Positions 22,149 to 37,286 of a stretch of 64,000 nucleotides of DNA are shown piece by piece (position 1 is the stretch's first letter; every line of letters begins with the position of its first letter). Source of the stretch: Ophiura sarsii (taxonomy: Eukaryota > Echinodermata > Ophiuroidea > Amphilepidida > Ophiuridae); NCBI GenBank assembly GCA_035610835.1, contig CM069447.1:38414057-38478056 (forward strand), in the 5' to 3' direction. The notes under the pieces were generated by a model that was not told the origin of the DNA, ran no database searches, and saw nothing but the letters and a program-made list of their open reading frames with translations. The position numbers were made by a program, and so were the translations under genes.

Positions 22149-22607
22149 GGCCATGTGTTTTAAACTCACCACCCCAAAAGAATATATTTGTAAACTTTGA
22201 TAAATATAAAATTTAAACGTTTGTGCTCATTTACGTCCCGATATAGTATATTTCAACAAGTTACCCCTGACAACCATAATGTTCTGATGGGTAATTCCAT
22301 GAGGAAGTAATATGCGCATTAAAATTATGATTGGGATGTGTATACAAATACTATTGAGCGTTAATCAAAATATGTAAACAAATCGATATTTTTGGATCAT
22401 TCTTAATCAAAACATGTTAGCATTACGTCCTATCTAAATTCCAATATCATATTTGGATACCTTGTGAGATTTAATTTAAGAAACTATATACTTTTTATGG
22501 GGTATAACATGTAGTTATTGTGATATGCTTATTTGAATCTGAGATGGTGTAAAATGTAAAAATCTGGATATGCAACGGGAAGGGTGGCGAGTTCAAAACA
22601 CATGGCC
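22149..22607. mobile_element. 459-bp TTAA-flanked element, A3 copy
   Basis: Inverted ends and both flanking TTAA are intact. Confidence 0.65.
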
Positions 22608-23473
22608 TTAAAAAAAAATGCAGGTTAATTTTTCAAGTAATCTGAATATTTCAAGCAGAGGTTATTCAAATTTGGAGGTCATTTTACCAGGTTGTATTGA
22701 ATTGGGAGGGTTGTGGGTTTGAACTATGGTGTTGGCAGCTAATCCAAAACATGGAAGGTCGATAGAATGCTAAGTAATTTACCAGGTAATTCAAATATCA
22801 TAATAATTGTAAAATTAAGGTTTCATACAATATTAAATGTTAACGCTGTTTATTACTCCATCAAATAAATAAGGAGATTTCAATCCAAAACTTTGAAATT
22901 TGGACATTTGTATTGGAGCTATAACTGCATATTTTATTACTGTATAGGGCCTATGTGGTGTTTATTGCGATGTTATCAAATTCCGCAATGCAAAGTATGC
23001 CAGCTATACAATTCAAAATACACTCAAGGTTACATTTCTGTAAATAATTGCCATGGATAAGGGGATTTGGTTCTGCGGCGGTAGGTTGTTCTGAGCATAT
23101 GATTTTTTTTTGGAGTGGGCACATTGTTTGTGTACATTAGTCTACTGAACTTAAACAGTTTATTTTCCTTTACTTTTGAGCTTTTAATTATAAAATGTTT
23201 TAACCCCGTCAGGTTTTGCATTTAATTTCAAAATGTTTTAACACCGTGATGTTGGGGTCATAATAATCCATTTCGCGGACGCGAATTTGTCGCCGCGACA
23301 ACATTTTGGGTTGAATTTTACAACCTTCGCAAGAGAAAACCGTACCTCCGCGAAAAAACCCTTTTGGGCGACAAATTCGCTCTAGTTGAAATATTTCAAC
23401 TCTAGGGGCAATTCGCTGGCTTCAAATGATTCCAAAACCACGCTGTAAAAAAACCCAAACAATTTCAACATGG

Positions 23474-23516
<43 letters not shown>

Positions 23517-25763
23517 TTATTATATCTGTCAATAGTCAGTCAATTAATGATTTATGAATTCATCACTTCATTTATTCATCATTCAATGTGATTGATGTAT
23601 AAAGCTGAGGTATAAAGTAATAATTTTAGAAGCGACTTAATCATATTATTACTAACGAAAGTTTAGAAGAGAACTCAGCAGTTTGGAATTAAAGACTCCA
23701 ACTTTCCTGGTGTTTATATTATACCCTCGTACAAACTACCAAGACCAACCCACTGATCTGTACATGCAGTAATTCATAATTAAACCGTCAGAATACAGAG
23801 ATGAGTTGATATTGAACAGCGGACTGTGTAAACTACAACTGTACACCGCTCCAACCCCCACACACCACTCAATGCCCTGTACATGCTAGCCTTGCTATTA
23901 TAATACATCTATGCAGGCAGCATTATAGCTGAGATACTGTACACATTCATATCGAGAATGCAACCGAGCGTGACTATCTCCATCCTTATAATAACGAGCG
24001 TTATATTCAGCCTCGTTTATAGTTCGTAAATGCCGATAGCATTCGTACACTACAACTTCACATTTCAATGTTACGTACATGTTAGTATAGAGACCATCAG
24101 TAAACATGGCAGCCTCCATGTATAATATCTAGAAATACCAAATTGTGTACATTTTCGCAAACTCATAACAATACAGGGCTCCCACCGTAGCGGGCGCCCA
24201 AAAATAAATGTACATTTTTTATTTGTACTTTATTGGACGCCAAAAAGGGATTTCTTGCATTCGACCTTGAGTTAACCTCAAAGTTACCGCAATGGTATCG
24301 TTATACTCGAGGCTACGTTTTGGGTCTGGACAGGCACTCATTGTTAGCAGTACATTTGTATAGCTCAAGAATAACTATTTTAGAGTCTAGTGGCCGTCTG
24401 AACAGGCATACATGTATAGTGTCCTTCAGCTGTGTAAACAATCAGTGTTTATTTTAAACAAACATCATTGGTTGAAAGAGCTTGAAAGGAAGTCAATTTA
24501 GTATGCAATAGCTGACATATGCTTTATGTCTAGGTTCATAACCTGTTTAACACTGTTTAAACTGGGGTTTTTTGCAAACAGGTCAAAACAATCATTACTG
24601 ATTTGTATGCCTAAAGAAAGATACTGTATTTGGTGCATTGTGACATACGTGAGACGTAAACAGTGGGTATGATACCCTTTTCCCAAATGTTAAACTTTAT
24701 CTATATATAGGGCGGCCGCCGTAGCGGCTCGCCCAAAAAGGTGTATTTCCACTCCCCTTAAACATGTTAAATCACAAATTAAGTACACAAACTATATTGG
24801 TGGTTAACCACCTTTCGCGGTAATTCGAAGTTATTTCACCGATCTTTTCGTAATCATACTGATTTGGACCGTCAAATTTCAGTATGTTAATCAGAAAAAT
24901 ATGATCTTTCATATGATATAAAAATCTCCATATGTTTTAGAAAAATCTGTGTTATGAAAATGTGATCGGGTCATCAACCTTTAATGATAGCAACACTTGT
25001 TGTAAAACCATTTTACCAGTGTGCCCAACAATTTCTCCTTTGCACACTTTGTTTATACATACATGCACTTTTAGCTTGTTATAGCAGGGAGGTGTCAAAT
25101 TTACACCTTCCTGGTTATAGCTAGGCTAATAATATACAATTATAAGCAAGTTTGCGACCGGGTTTGCGACCTCTTTGATTTTAGGCTGGTAACTCAATCC
25201 CACAGTGCATTTCGTTAAAACAGTGTAAATTATTTTTCAACGATACGTATCACGTGATAACCACGATCGTTTTCGCAAAATATCGCAAAATGGCGCGGTA
25301 CCTCAACCCCCCTACTCCACATATATCATGTTCATCACTGTTATCCTGCAGTCATCTACGCCATAACATTCCTCAAATGAATATATATTCCTGTTCAGAA
25401 TCTTTAGTCAAATGAACTAAGATGAGAAGGCTATTTAACTTGTGCACAAATCGATTTTGCACACGTTATCCTTAACGTTCAATATTTCATAAACAAAATG
25501 AGCCTTAGATTTTAGCCCAGTAATGCTAAATAGCCTCTGCTTTGATAAAATGCTAAGGTTCAAAGTATATCTCAACAATTCCGAACCAATACTAGACATG
25601 TTTGTACTTATCAGTATGCATGGTGATTTCAAATACGGTAATGATGTTCAATAATTCTGACATTTTTAAAAACATTTTGTGAACATTTGTGACTGTCATC
25701 AGCAGACGACTGCCACGTGGAAAGTGTTTAAGAGACACTATGAAATTTAAGATCAATACATAC

Positions 25764-25784
25764 CAGTTGGATCCATGGTTGGAT
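25764..25784 (-). CDS. Candidate 21-bp microexon, unit A4
   Basis: AT-type copy, splice signals intact. Confidence 0.4.
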
Positions 25785-26066
25785 CTGAAATAGGGAAAAG
25801 ATAACAATAGATTCATTAGGTTGTAAACAAAAAGCATATACATCATTTTTAAAACGTTACAAATAGATCAACAACATTAATTCTTAATTAATACTATAGT
25901 TTAAGAAGTCGACAGCGATGCTTTAAAGAATATCATGATCTATGTTTAACAGTAATATTCAGTAGAACATTTATTCGTTTATTCATCATTTTCATTTCAT
26001 TTTATTCTATATTATTCCGTATATGGGATTAGTGGTCATTTTGGATGCAACACTAAACTCTATTAA

Positions 26067-26525
26067 GGCCATGTGTTTTAAACTCACCACCCAAAAAGAA
26101 TATATTTGTAAACTTTGATAAATATAAAATTTAAACGTTTGTGCTCATTTACGTCCCGATATAGTATATTTCAACAAGTTACCCCTGACAACCATAATGT
26201 TCTGATGGGTAATTCCATGAGGAAGTAATATGCGCATTAAAATTATGATTGGGATGTGTATACAAATATTATTGAGCGTTAATCAAAATATGTAAACAAA
26301 TCGATATTTTTGGATCATTCTTAATCAAAACATGTTAGCATTACGTCCTATCTAAATTCCAATATTATATTTGGATACCTTGTGAGATTTAATTTAAGAA
26401 ACTATATACTTTTTATGGGGTATAACATGTAGTTATTGTGATATGCTTATTTGAATCTGAGATGGTGTAAAATGTAAAAATCTGGATATGCAACGGGAAG
26501 GGTGGCGAGTTCAAAACACATGGCC
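26067..26525. mobile_element. 459-bp TTAA-flanked element, A4 copy
   Basis: Ends and TTAA flanks intact; interior differs from A1 by a few substitutions. Confidence 0.65.
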
Positions 26526-27391
26526 TTAAAAAAAAATGCAGGTTAATTTTTCAAGTAATCTGAATATTTCAAGCAGAGGTTATTCAAATTTGGAGGTCAT
26601 TTTACCAGGTTGTATTGAATTGGGAGGGTTGTGGGTTTGAACTATGGTGTTGGCAGCTAATCCAAAACATGGAAGGTCGATAGAATGCTAAGTAATTTAC
26701 CAGGTAATTCAAATATCATAATAATTGTAAAATTAAGGTTTCATACAATATTAAATGTTAACGCTGTTTATTACTCCATCAAATAAATAAGGAGATTTCA
26801 ATCCAAAACTTTGAAATTTGGACATTTGTATTGGAGCTATAACTGCATATTTTATTACTGTATAGGGCCTATGTGGTGTTTATTGCGATGTTATCAAATT
26901 CCGCAATGCAAAGTATGCCAGCTATACAATTCAAAATACACTCAAGGTTACATATCTGTAAATAATTGTCATGGATAAGGGGATTTGGTTCTGCGGCTGT
27001 AGGTTGTTCTGAGCATATGATTTTTTTTTGGAGTGGGCACATTGTTTGTGTACATTAGTCTACTGAACTTAAACAGTTTATTTTCCTTTACTTTTGAGCT
27101 TTTAATTATAAAATGTTTTAACCCCGTCAGGTTTTGCATTTAATTTCAAAATGTTTTAACACCGTGATGTTGGGGTCATAATAATCCATTTCGCGGACGC
27201 GAATTTGTCGCCGCGACAACATTTTGGGTTGAATTTTACAACCTTCGCAAGAGAAAACCGTACCTCCGCGAAAAAACCCTTTTGGGCGACAAATTCGCTC
27301 TAGTTGAAATATTTCAACTCTAGGGGCAATTCGCTGGCTTCAAATGATTCCAAAACCACGCTGTAAAAAAACCCAAACAATTTCAACATGG

Positions 27392-27433
<42 letters not shown>

Positions 27434-29682
27434 ATTATTATATCTGTCAATAGTCAGTCAATTAATGATTTATGAATTCATCACTTCATTTATTCATCAT
27501 TCAATGTGATTGATGTATAAAGCTGAGGTATAAAGTAATAATTTTAGAAGCGACTAAATCATATTATTACTAATGAAAGTTTAGAAGAGAACTCAGCAGT
27601 TTGGAATTAAAGACTCCAACTTTCCTGGTGTTTATATTATACCCTCGTACAAACTACCAAGACCAACCCACTGATCTGTACATGCAGTAATTCATAATTA
27701 AACCAGTCAGAATACAGAGATGAGTTGATATTGAACAGCGGACTGTGTAAACTACAACTGTACACCGCTCCAACCCCCACACACCACTCAATGCCATGTA
27801 CATGCTAGCCTTGCTATTATAATACATCTATGCAGGCAGCATTATAGCTGAGATACTGTACACATTCATATCGAGAATGCAACCGAGCGTGACTATCTCC
27901 ATCCTTATAATAACGAGCGTTATATTCAGCCTCGTTTATAGTTCGTAAATGCCGATAGCATTCGTACACTACAACTTCACATTTCAATGTTACGTACATG
28001 TTAGTATAGAGACCATCAGTAAACATGGCAGCCTCCATGTATAATATCTAGAAATACCAAATTGTGTAAATGTTCGCAAACTCATAACAATACAGGGCTC
28101 CCACCGTAGCGGGCGCCCAAAAATAAATGTACATTTTTTATTTGTACTTTATTGGACGCCAAAAAGGGATTTCTTGCATTCGACCTTGAGTTAACCTCAA
28201 AGTTACCGCAATGGTATCGTTATACTCGAGGCTACGTTTTTGGTCTGGACAGGCACTCTTTGTTAGCAGTACATTTGTATAGCTCAAGAATAACTATTTT
28301 AGAGTCTAGTGGCCGTCTGAACAGGCATACATGTATAGTGTCCTTCAGCTGTGTAAACAATCAGTGTTTATTTTAAACAAACATCATTGGTTGAAAGAGC
28401 TTGAAAGGAAGTCAATTTATTATGTAATAGCTGACATATGCTTTATGTCTAGGTTCATAACCTGTTTAACACTGTTTAAACTGGGTTTTTTTGCAAACAG
28501 GTCAAAACAATCATTACTGATTTGTATGCCTAAAGAAAGATACTGTATTTGGTGCATTGTGACATACGTGAGACGTAAACAGTGGGTATGATACCCTTTT
28601 CCCAAATGTTAAACTTTATCTATATATAGGGCGGCCGCCGTAGCGGCTCGCCCAAAAAGGTGTATTTCCACTCCCCTTAAACATCTTAAATCACAAATTA
28701 AGTACACAAACTATATTGGTGGTTAACCACCTTTCGCGGTAATTCGAAGTTATTTCACCGATCTTTTCGTAAGCATACTGATTTGGACCGTCAAATTTCA
28801 GTATGTTAATCAGCAAAATATGATCTTTCATATGATATAAAAATCTCCATATGTTTTAGAAAAATCTGTGTTATGAAAATGTGATCGGGTCATCAACCTT
28901 TAATGATAGCAACACTTGTTGTAAAACCATTTTACCAGTGTGCCCAACAATTTCTCCTTTGCACACTTTGTTTATACATACATTCACTTTTAGCTTGTTA
29001 TAGCAGGGAGGTGTCAAATTTACACCTTCCTGGTTATAGCTAGGCTAATAATATACAATTATAAGCAAGTTTGCAACCGGGTTTGCGACCTCTTTGATTT
29101 TAGGCTGGTAACTCAATCCCACAGTGCATTTCGTTAAAACAGTGTAAATTATTTTTCAACGATACGTATCACGTGATAACCACGATCGTTTTCGCAAAAT
29201 ATCGCAAAATGGCGCGGTACCTCAACCCCCCTACTCCACATAGATCATGTTCATCACTGTTATCCTGCAGTCATCTACGCCATAACATTCCTCAAATGAA
29301 TATATATTCCTGTTCAGAATCTTTAGTCAAATGAACTAAGATGAGAAGGCTATTTAACTTGTGCACAAATCGATTTTGCACACGTTATCCTTAACGTTCA
29401 ATATTTCATAAACAAAATGAGCCTTAGATTTTAGCCCAGTAATGCTAAATAGCCTCTGCTTTGATAAAATGCTGAGGTTCAAAGTATATCTCAACAATTC
29501 CGAACCAATACTAGACATGTTTGTACTTATTTGTATGCATGGTGATTTCAAATACGGTAATGATGTTCAATAATTCTGACATTTTTAAAAACATTTTGTG
29601 AACATTTGTGACTGTCATCAGCAGACGACTGCCACGTGGAAAGTGTTTAAGAGACACTATGAAATTTAAGATCAATACATAC

Positions 29683-29703
29683 CAGTTGGATCCATGGTTG
29701 GAT
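29683..29703 (-). CDS. Candidate 21-bp microexon, unit A5
   Basis: AT-type copy, splice signals intact. Confidence 0.4.
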
Positions 29704-29985
29704 CTGAAATAGGGAAAAGATAACAATAGATTCATTAGGTTGTAAACAAAAAGCATATACATCATTTTTAAAACGTTACAAATAGATCAACAACATTAAT
29801 TCATAATTAATACTATAGTTTAAGAAGTCGACAGCGATGCTTTAAAGAATGTCATGATCTATGTTTAACAGTAATATTCGGTAGAACATTTATTCGTTTA
29901 TTCATCATTTTCATTTCATTTTATTCTATATTATTCCGTATATGGGATTAGTGGTCATTTTGGATGCAACACTAAACTCTATTAA

Positions 29986-30444
29986 GGCCATGTGTTTTAA
30001 ACTCACCACCCAAAAAGAATATATTTGTAAACTTTGATAAATATAAAATTTAAACGTTTGTGCTCATTTACGTCCCGATATAGTATATTTCAACAAGTTA
30101 CCCCTGACAACCATAATGTTCTGATGGGTAATTCCATGAGGAAGTAATATGCGCATTAAAATTATGATTGGGATGTGTATACAAATATTATTGAGCGTTA
30201 ATCAAAATATGTAAACAAATCGATATTTTTGGATCATTCTTAATCAAAACATGTTAGCATTACGTCCTATCTAAATTCCAATATCATATTTGGATACCTT
30301 GTGAGATTTAATTTAAGAAACTATATACTTTTTATGGGGTATAACATGTAGTTATTGTGATATGCTTATTTGAATCTGAGATGGTGTAAAATGTAAAAAT
30401 CTGGATATGCAACGGGAAGGGTGGCGAGTTCAAAACACATGGCC
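29986..30444. mobile_element. 459-bp TTAA-flanked element, A5 copy
   Basis: Ends intact. The downstream A-run next to the right TTAA is shorter than in other copies. Confidence 0.65.
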
Positions 30445-31986
30445 TTAAAAAAAATGCAGGTTAATTTTTCAAGTAATCTGAATATTTCAAGCAGAGGTTA
30501 TTCAAATTTGGAGGTCATTTTACCAGGTTGTATTGAATTGGGAGGATTGTGGGTTTGAACTATGGTGTTGGCAGCTAATCCAAAACATGGAAGGTCGATA
30601 GAATGCTAAGTAATTTACCAGGTAATTCAAATATCATAATAATTGTAAAATTAAGGTTTCATACAATATTAAATGTTAACGCTGTTTATTACTCCATCAA
30701 ATAAATAAGGAGATTTCAATCCAAAACTTTGAAATTTGGACATTTGTATTGGAGCTATAACTGCATATTTTATTACTGTATAGGGCCTATGTGGTGTTTA
30801 TTGCGATGTTATCAAATTCCGCAATGCAAAGTATGCCAGCTATACAATTCAAAATACACTCAAGGTTACATTTCTGTAAATAATTGTCATGGATAAGGGG
30901 ATTTGGTTCTGCGGCGGTAGGTTGTTCTGAGCATATGATTTTTTTTTGGAGTGGGCACATTGTTTGTGTACATTAGTCTACTGAACTTAAACAGTTTATT
31001 TTCCTTTACTTTTGAGCTTTTAATTATAAAATGTTTTAACCCCGTCAGGTTTTGCATTTAATTTCAAAATGTTTTAACACCGTGATGTTGGGGTCATAAT
31101 AATCCATTTCGCGGACGCGAATTTGTCGCCGCGACAACATTTTGGGTTGAATTTTACAACCTTCGCAAGAGAAAACCGTACCTCCGCGAAAAAGCCCTTT
31201 TGGGCGACAAATTCGCTCTAGTTGAAATATTTCAACTCTAGGGGCAATTCGCTGGCTTCAAATGATTCCAAAACCACGCTGTAAAAAACCCCAAACAATT
31301 TCAACATGGACGCTTAGTTAAGTAATTCATACACACAACATGCTCTTCGATGTGTATTATGAATTGAGACTTTTATGTACACACCGCTCGTAGTCAAAGT
31401 GTAGACACAGCGCTTCATCATTTTTATGGAAAGCCATCGTGTCAATATTTCTAAAAACGCAATAAACATACCTAACTTTAAACCCTAATTCCAAGAGTTC
31501 CCCAAACAGTCACTTTTTGTGCATTTTTTTTGGTTGTTGTTGAATACTTTCTTAGTATTTTAAAACAAAAAACCAGCTTATAGGAGGCGATGTCTTAGTC
31601 ATTACACGGACCGACAGCTCTACTAACATTATAAATACATATAAACACCACATCCAAAGATAAGAAGGGTGATAAAGCTCCGTTCACACTATAGACGGTA
31701 TTTACTGTGTGCTGTGGTGCATTACCGCAATGGAGATTAAAAAGGTAGTAAAATGTTGTGACAGGCAGCGACGCATTGTGTTAATGATGAGGTTTAAAGT
31801 ATATCTCAACAATTCTGAACCAATACTAGGCATGTTTGTACTTGTTTTAATGCATGGTGATTCCAAATATGGTAATGATGTTCAATAATTATGACATTTA
31901 AAAAAAACCATTTTGTGAAGATTTATGACTGTCGTCTGCGTGGAAAGTGTTTAAGAGACACTATGAAATTTAAGATCAATATATAC

Positions 31987-32007
31987 CAGTTTGATCCATG
32001 GTGGGAG
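31987..32007 (-). CDS. Candidate 21-bp microexon, unit B'
   Basis: Identical to the unit B copy at 7997-8017, including its weaker GTATAT donor. Confidence 0.35.
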
Positions 32008-34192
32008 CTGAAATAAGGGAAAGATAACAATAGAATTACAAAGAATTATCAGGCTGTAAACAAATATCCATCATTTTTAACACGCTAAGAATAGATCAAA
32101 ACATGAAGCTTAATACTATAGTTTGAGAAGTCGACAGTGATGCTTTAAAAATGTCATGATCTATGTTTGACAGTAATATCAGTGGAACTTTTTTTCGTTT
32201 ATTTATCATTTTCATTTCATATTATTCTAAATAGACCTTCGGTATTTGGAATCAGTGGTCATTTGGGATGCAACACTCTATTCAAGTAAACTCTTGTCTC
32301 AAAATGCAGGTTGATTTTTCAAGTAATCCGACTGATTCAAGCACAGGTTATTACAATTTGGAGGTCATTTCACCAGCTTGTATTCTATTTTTTCTGCGCC
32401 CCCTACCACTCTCCCCCCATATATATATATATATATGTAAAAACAAGCAGTTAGATTGATAATTATTTATACATAGTAACTGGCAGTGTCATGCCCACCA
32501 ACCATTCATGGTGGAGGCAATCTTCCTAGGAATCGAGCACTTTTGATACGGGCAGCGCATTATCTGATAATTTATATATGTATACAGGGTGACCCAAAAA
32601 AATGTTAACACTCCGGGCACATAAGATATCTTAAAAGACATAAATAAATATATTCCACATAAATTATATAGGTATTTTGTCATGAGTTCAAGTTCTATAC
32701 TCTTTTTCCATGTACAATGGGTAGCTGTCAGTAAAGCAGTCTTTAAAAATTGAAATTGAAACATTTCATGTTCTCTGTTGAAATGGTCCATCCAATTAAA
32801 TAAATTAACTAATATTGCACTGAAATAAAACTAGTATTGCACTGAAATTAACCATAAATCAATTGCACGTTATGAATCCTTCAGGTAAAACAAGAGCTTG
32901 AAAAGAATCGAAAGAATACGTTGAAAAGAACAAAGAAGAGATTAACTGATGTGTGTGTGACTTAATCATGTTGCTTCTTGCTTCGTGCATTTTAAAAGCT
33001 TTACTTTCATACTGAGAGGATTGGACCAAGCCGATTTTGCTTCCTCATGTTTGCTGAAGCATATCTCCCGTTATAAATAACACATTGGAACGCAATAAAA
33101 TGCAAATGAAAGCTTATTTACTCAGCTTTCATAATACATCAAGATTAGACCCGTGTAAACAATTAGTGTTGAAAGAGCTTGAAAGGAATTCAATTTATTG
33201 TGTAATAGCTGACATATGTTTTATGTCTAGGTTCATAACCTGTTTAACACTGTTTAAACTGGGTCTTTTTTGTAAACAGGTAAAAACAATCATTACTGAT
33301 TTGTATGCTTAAAGAAAGATACTGTATTTGGTGCATTGTGACATACGTGAGACGTAAACAGTGGGTATGATACCCTTTTCTCAAATGTTAAACTTTATCT
33401 ATATATAGGGCGGCCGCCGTAGCGGCTCGCCCAAAAAGGTGTATTTCCACTCCCCTTAAACATGTTAAATCACAAATTAAGAAAGGTACCAGTGTTTCTA
33501 TTGTACAAATTCCAAGGTTGTGTTAAGGAATCGATAATAGATCCAGTAGAGATTTTTAAATTTCACATTTTCCCGCCATGATGTTCTCAACGTGCTCAAC
33601 TGTATCTTCAAATGTCCCTCAGAGGGAGTGACTAATATTATCCAGGACGTTGTAGATTTTGTAGACACGACAGCATATAAATCCTCGCGTGATTTCTGTA
33701 CCGATTTTTCGTAACAGCGAAGGAATGTAACACTTGTGAGGCCAAAAAGGTTATTGTATTGCCCTCGGTGACCGACGACCCAAAAATATCTGAAAATTTA
33801 AAGACTGAAATTTTACTCACATTTTCACTATCATCACACTTGAAATATTAGATAAACTGACATTAACATGTCAACCAATGTTGTCTTGATATGAAACACG
33901 GTCTGTCAGTAATATTTGTAAGCCAAACAAAATGGAAAATCGACCGACCGACCCGAAATCAAAATTGTTGGTATTTTGTGGTTTTTTGGCCTTAGGCTTA
34001 GGTTTCGGCTTGGTCACCCAGTAAATTACATTATTTGGTCATCCAGTAAATTATATTATTATTTGGTCTTGCAGTAAATTATATTATGTGGTCAGCCAGT
34101 GAATCATATTATTTGGTCATCCAGTAAATCATATTATCCAGTAAATTCTTTAGACCACCCAATTATTTTGGTCATCCAGAGAAGTATTTTGG

Positions 34193-34332
34193 CTATCCGA
34201 TAACTAATTTCTTCAATAATAACTCACCGATACATTTGATCTACGGTTTGGTCTAAAATTGACAATCATCATAACTAATTTCTTCAATAATAACTCACCG
34301 ATACATTTGATCTACGGTTTGGTCTAAAATTG
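34193..34332 (-). repeat. 71-bp tandem duplication with microexon-like units (B' copy)
   Basis: Same two 25-bp units with acceptor and GTGAGT donor as in B, unchanged. Confidence 0.3.
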
Positions 34333-34364
34333 ACAATCATCTTCTATTCTACTATCCTACTCAC

Positions 34365-34472
34365 CACATCCTTGTTCATCATCACCATCTGGGCAATCTT
34401 CAATGAAATCACATTTCCAATCAGATGGGATGCATTTTCCACTTTGGCATTCAAATGGGTTTGCATTACACC
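34365..34472 (-). CDS. LDL-receptor class A domain exon (unit B')
   Basis: Identical in sequence to the unit B exon at 10379-10486, with all six cysteines, the calcium-site residues, splice sites and phases preserved. Absence of any change in 108 bp, while the flanks have occasional substitutions, fits either recent duplication or constraint. Confidence 0.85.
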
Positions 34473-34865
34473 CTTGTATAAACAGAAACATATCACACAA
34501 GTTATGTAAGTAATATACAAGTTTCAAACCACCCTCCCTATTTCCCTAGTTTTCATCTGTTTAACTTGCTCTATCCTATTTTAAATAGGATTTTTATCCT
34601 ATTTTAATTTGATACATTTTTAGTAGGATACAATTCAACAAACTAAAATTGAATCGTATCTTCCTCTTTATGCTGGTATGATGACAATTTAAAAACGTAT
34701 CTTGTTCATTCCTGATAGCTAGTCCGAATCATATTATAATATAAAGCAGTTTACCATCCCACGGTGTTTACAACTGACAAAATAGCAACAGATATTAACA
34801 AATACCGGCGAATATCCCAACACAAAATAAGCAAGGCCATTCATCGGCGGGGACTCGAACCCACT

Positions 34866-35127
34866 ATCGTGTTCAAAACCTGTTGGGACACTATACACGT
34901 GAGCATGAAATATCTTCCAAAATAAGTAAAAAGCTGTCAGATGAAAGTATGATAGTCAAAACTAGTGTATGTAAAGCTGACATCCCCCGAACCAATGTTG
35001 GGGCTGATATATAATAACACAGCCCGTTGCTGGACGATGCTTTTATATGGACCAACATTGAGTTTAGGGGGAGGGACCACCGTTTCACAGGACATGCAGG
35101 AAGTGTCCCAACAGTTTTGAACATGAT
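34866..35127. mobile_element. 262-bp inverted-repeat element in tRNA-like sequence (B' copy)
   Basis: Same insertion at the same site as 10880-11141; the split A-box and B-box flank it here too. It therefore predates the B/B' duplication. Confidence 0.6.
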
Positions 35128-36660
35128 TGCAGGTCTCATACACTCTAGGCAGGCGCCTTAACCACTACTTTATATTATATACAACAAGAGATAGTTTCAT
35201 TATAGACTCGATTAAGTCCAAAAACCATCTCTCATCAATGTTTGAGAAGATTTTTCAATCGCATAGGCCTACGTGTATACGTCGCGTGTTTTGTGCTCTG
35301 TTTCGTTAATTTTGCCTCGCAATTGAATCGCTGTATTGTACTCCTATTGACTAAATGTGTGTACACACATTCCTGTTTAATAATATAAATAATAGGCTTT
35401 GTAAACTAAATATCCCCGACAATGGTTCTAGCATGTTTTGGCTATTATTTTAAAGAAAACAATATTAATTACAAATGACCTTCAGCATCGATTTCACCTA
35501 GTTTTGTAGTATTTCTGGATTTAACAAAATCCAAAATGGACACCATATTGCACAAAATAGACATTAAATCAACTGCCAAAAGCCACTATTATTGATATAT
35601 TTCTCAAAATAGGGTCTATGTGTTGACACTGAAAACGATCATACTTGACTACGCTTCCGTCATTAGGCAACGATTATGGCGCATGGTCAGATGATGATTA
35701 TATTAAATTAACTTTGAACATGAAAACATTGAAGAGGGCCATCAAATTTCATGTCACAACACACCAATCTCGATCCCAACCCAACCACCATCCCCGTCGA
35801 CACACCCATCCCAACCACACCCCAGCCCATACATGTACATCAGTTCGAACCTTAAACCAACCTTGCTCAAACACTAACAACAAGGTTACCCCGTGAATTT
35901 TTTCGCACTAGGTCCTTCGCGGTCCGTGTCAACTATTTCTTCTGGTTTTTTCACCGTTTTTACACTCACTAGTCATCAAAAAGTGCGATAGGCGAAAAAA
36001 CAACAACTTTATTTTGTCTACAATGAAAATATTGCCTGTTTTTGGTTAAAGTCCACCTTTCTGATTAATAAGGAGTGTTACAATCAACACACAGGCACCG
36101 CTTGTTCATGTCAGATTCGCTGCACGGAGGCTTAAGTCAAACAGGTGTATTGATTTTTCTGTATAAAATAAACAACATCGCCGCCCATTGGTTTATATTG
36201 ACATGAATCCTTATAGTCAACAATTTACAAAGGAAGTGGGAGGAGTAGTTTTACTTGACAAATGTTGTACTTTTGGATCCAAACGTAGAAAAATGATGAC
36301 GCAGCCCTACGTGCGTGGTTCCGATATGTAGGCCTATTAATTGTTCATGTCCATGTTATTAAAAGATTTGTTCCATTAACCAAGACATTATGCCTCGCAT
36401 TAACCAACAAATAAAACAAATGGCTTATATCCAATTGGTTATATGTGCAGCATGCCACAAGAGAAATTCTATTGTAATGTTAATCACATGTTGTGGGTCC
36501 CTTGGCTAAAATGGCCCAAAACTTTTAAAAAACGAGCGACTTTGAGAAACATGTCGCACCAATTTCATTTGAATAAATCAATGTTTATTTAACAGTTATC
36601 ATCAATAGCATACATACATGTATGGAAAATTAAACACGTAGTAGTAAGACAAAAACTTAC

Positions 36661-36864
36661 CAACACACATACTGGTCGATATGTCAGGAATAAATGGAAA
36701 GAATGGTTCTGAACCATCTCCTGGATCTGTGCATGTTCCTATTGCAGCACCAGCTAATGCATAACCCTCAGTGCAGCTGAAAGTCAGCGTTTGTCTAACA
36801 GCGATCATGTCCATATCAGGTGAGCGCAAACCGTTCGTTGGTGCATCTGGAGCTGTACATTGTG
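36661..36864 (-). CDS. CCP/sushi domain exon, second transcribed (unit B')
   Basis: Counterpart of 12676-12879 with two base differences: one silent (Asp codon) and one replacing Gly with Arg at codon 23, just before Q-T-L-T-F-S-C. All four cysteines, phases and splice sites are kept. This Gly-Gln pair is common in CCP modules before the second cysteine strand, so the Arg could matter for folding or surface charge. Confidence 0.85.
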
Positions 36865-37286
36865 CTATAACAAAATTGGTTGAAGTTGTAAGATTAGGGA
36901 ATTACCGACTTTTGAATTCAAATTTGTGCATTATGCAATATGAATATGATTTAGAAATTTCCAATAGGGTGATATGCATTATAGATTCATGCAATGATTT
37001 ACTGCAATTAACTGATTGTTTATTTTCAGATTGTGTAATTTGTGTTTACAGAATAATCTCTAGGAGCATAAACCATTACTTGCCGATTTAAAATAAACAT
37101 ACAATTTATCATTAATGATTAATATAATATTATAAAGGTTTTAAATGATGTCAGTCCTGAATAAGAATTAATCCTACTTTGCTCAATGTTAAATTGACTG
37201 TAATTGAATTTCATGTCATATCACATCCATCTTGATACCAAAACAACCACCATCCCCTCTGACACACCCATCTCCACCAGACACCA

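Larger units (their letters stand above)
19567..23475. repeat. Unit A, copy A3
   Basis: Begins with the longest CAAT microsatellite of the window (19567-19642). It has a private deletion of about 40 bp after ATTATG at about 20636, with a TGT repeated at the ends of the lost segment. It shares the CT-type microexon with A1. Confidence 0.95.
23476..27393. repeat. Unit A, copy A4
   Basis: Complete unit starting in a CAAT microsatellite. It is the first copy from the left with the 15-bp duplication GCGACCGGGTTTGCGACC (about 25154), shared with A5-A7. Confidence 0.95.
27394..31311. repeat. Unit A, copy A5
   Basis: Complete unit followed by B', the same A-to-B junction as at 7324/7325. Together A4-A5-B' parallel A1-A2-B. 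Confidence 0.95.
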
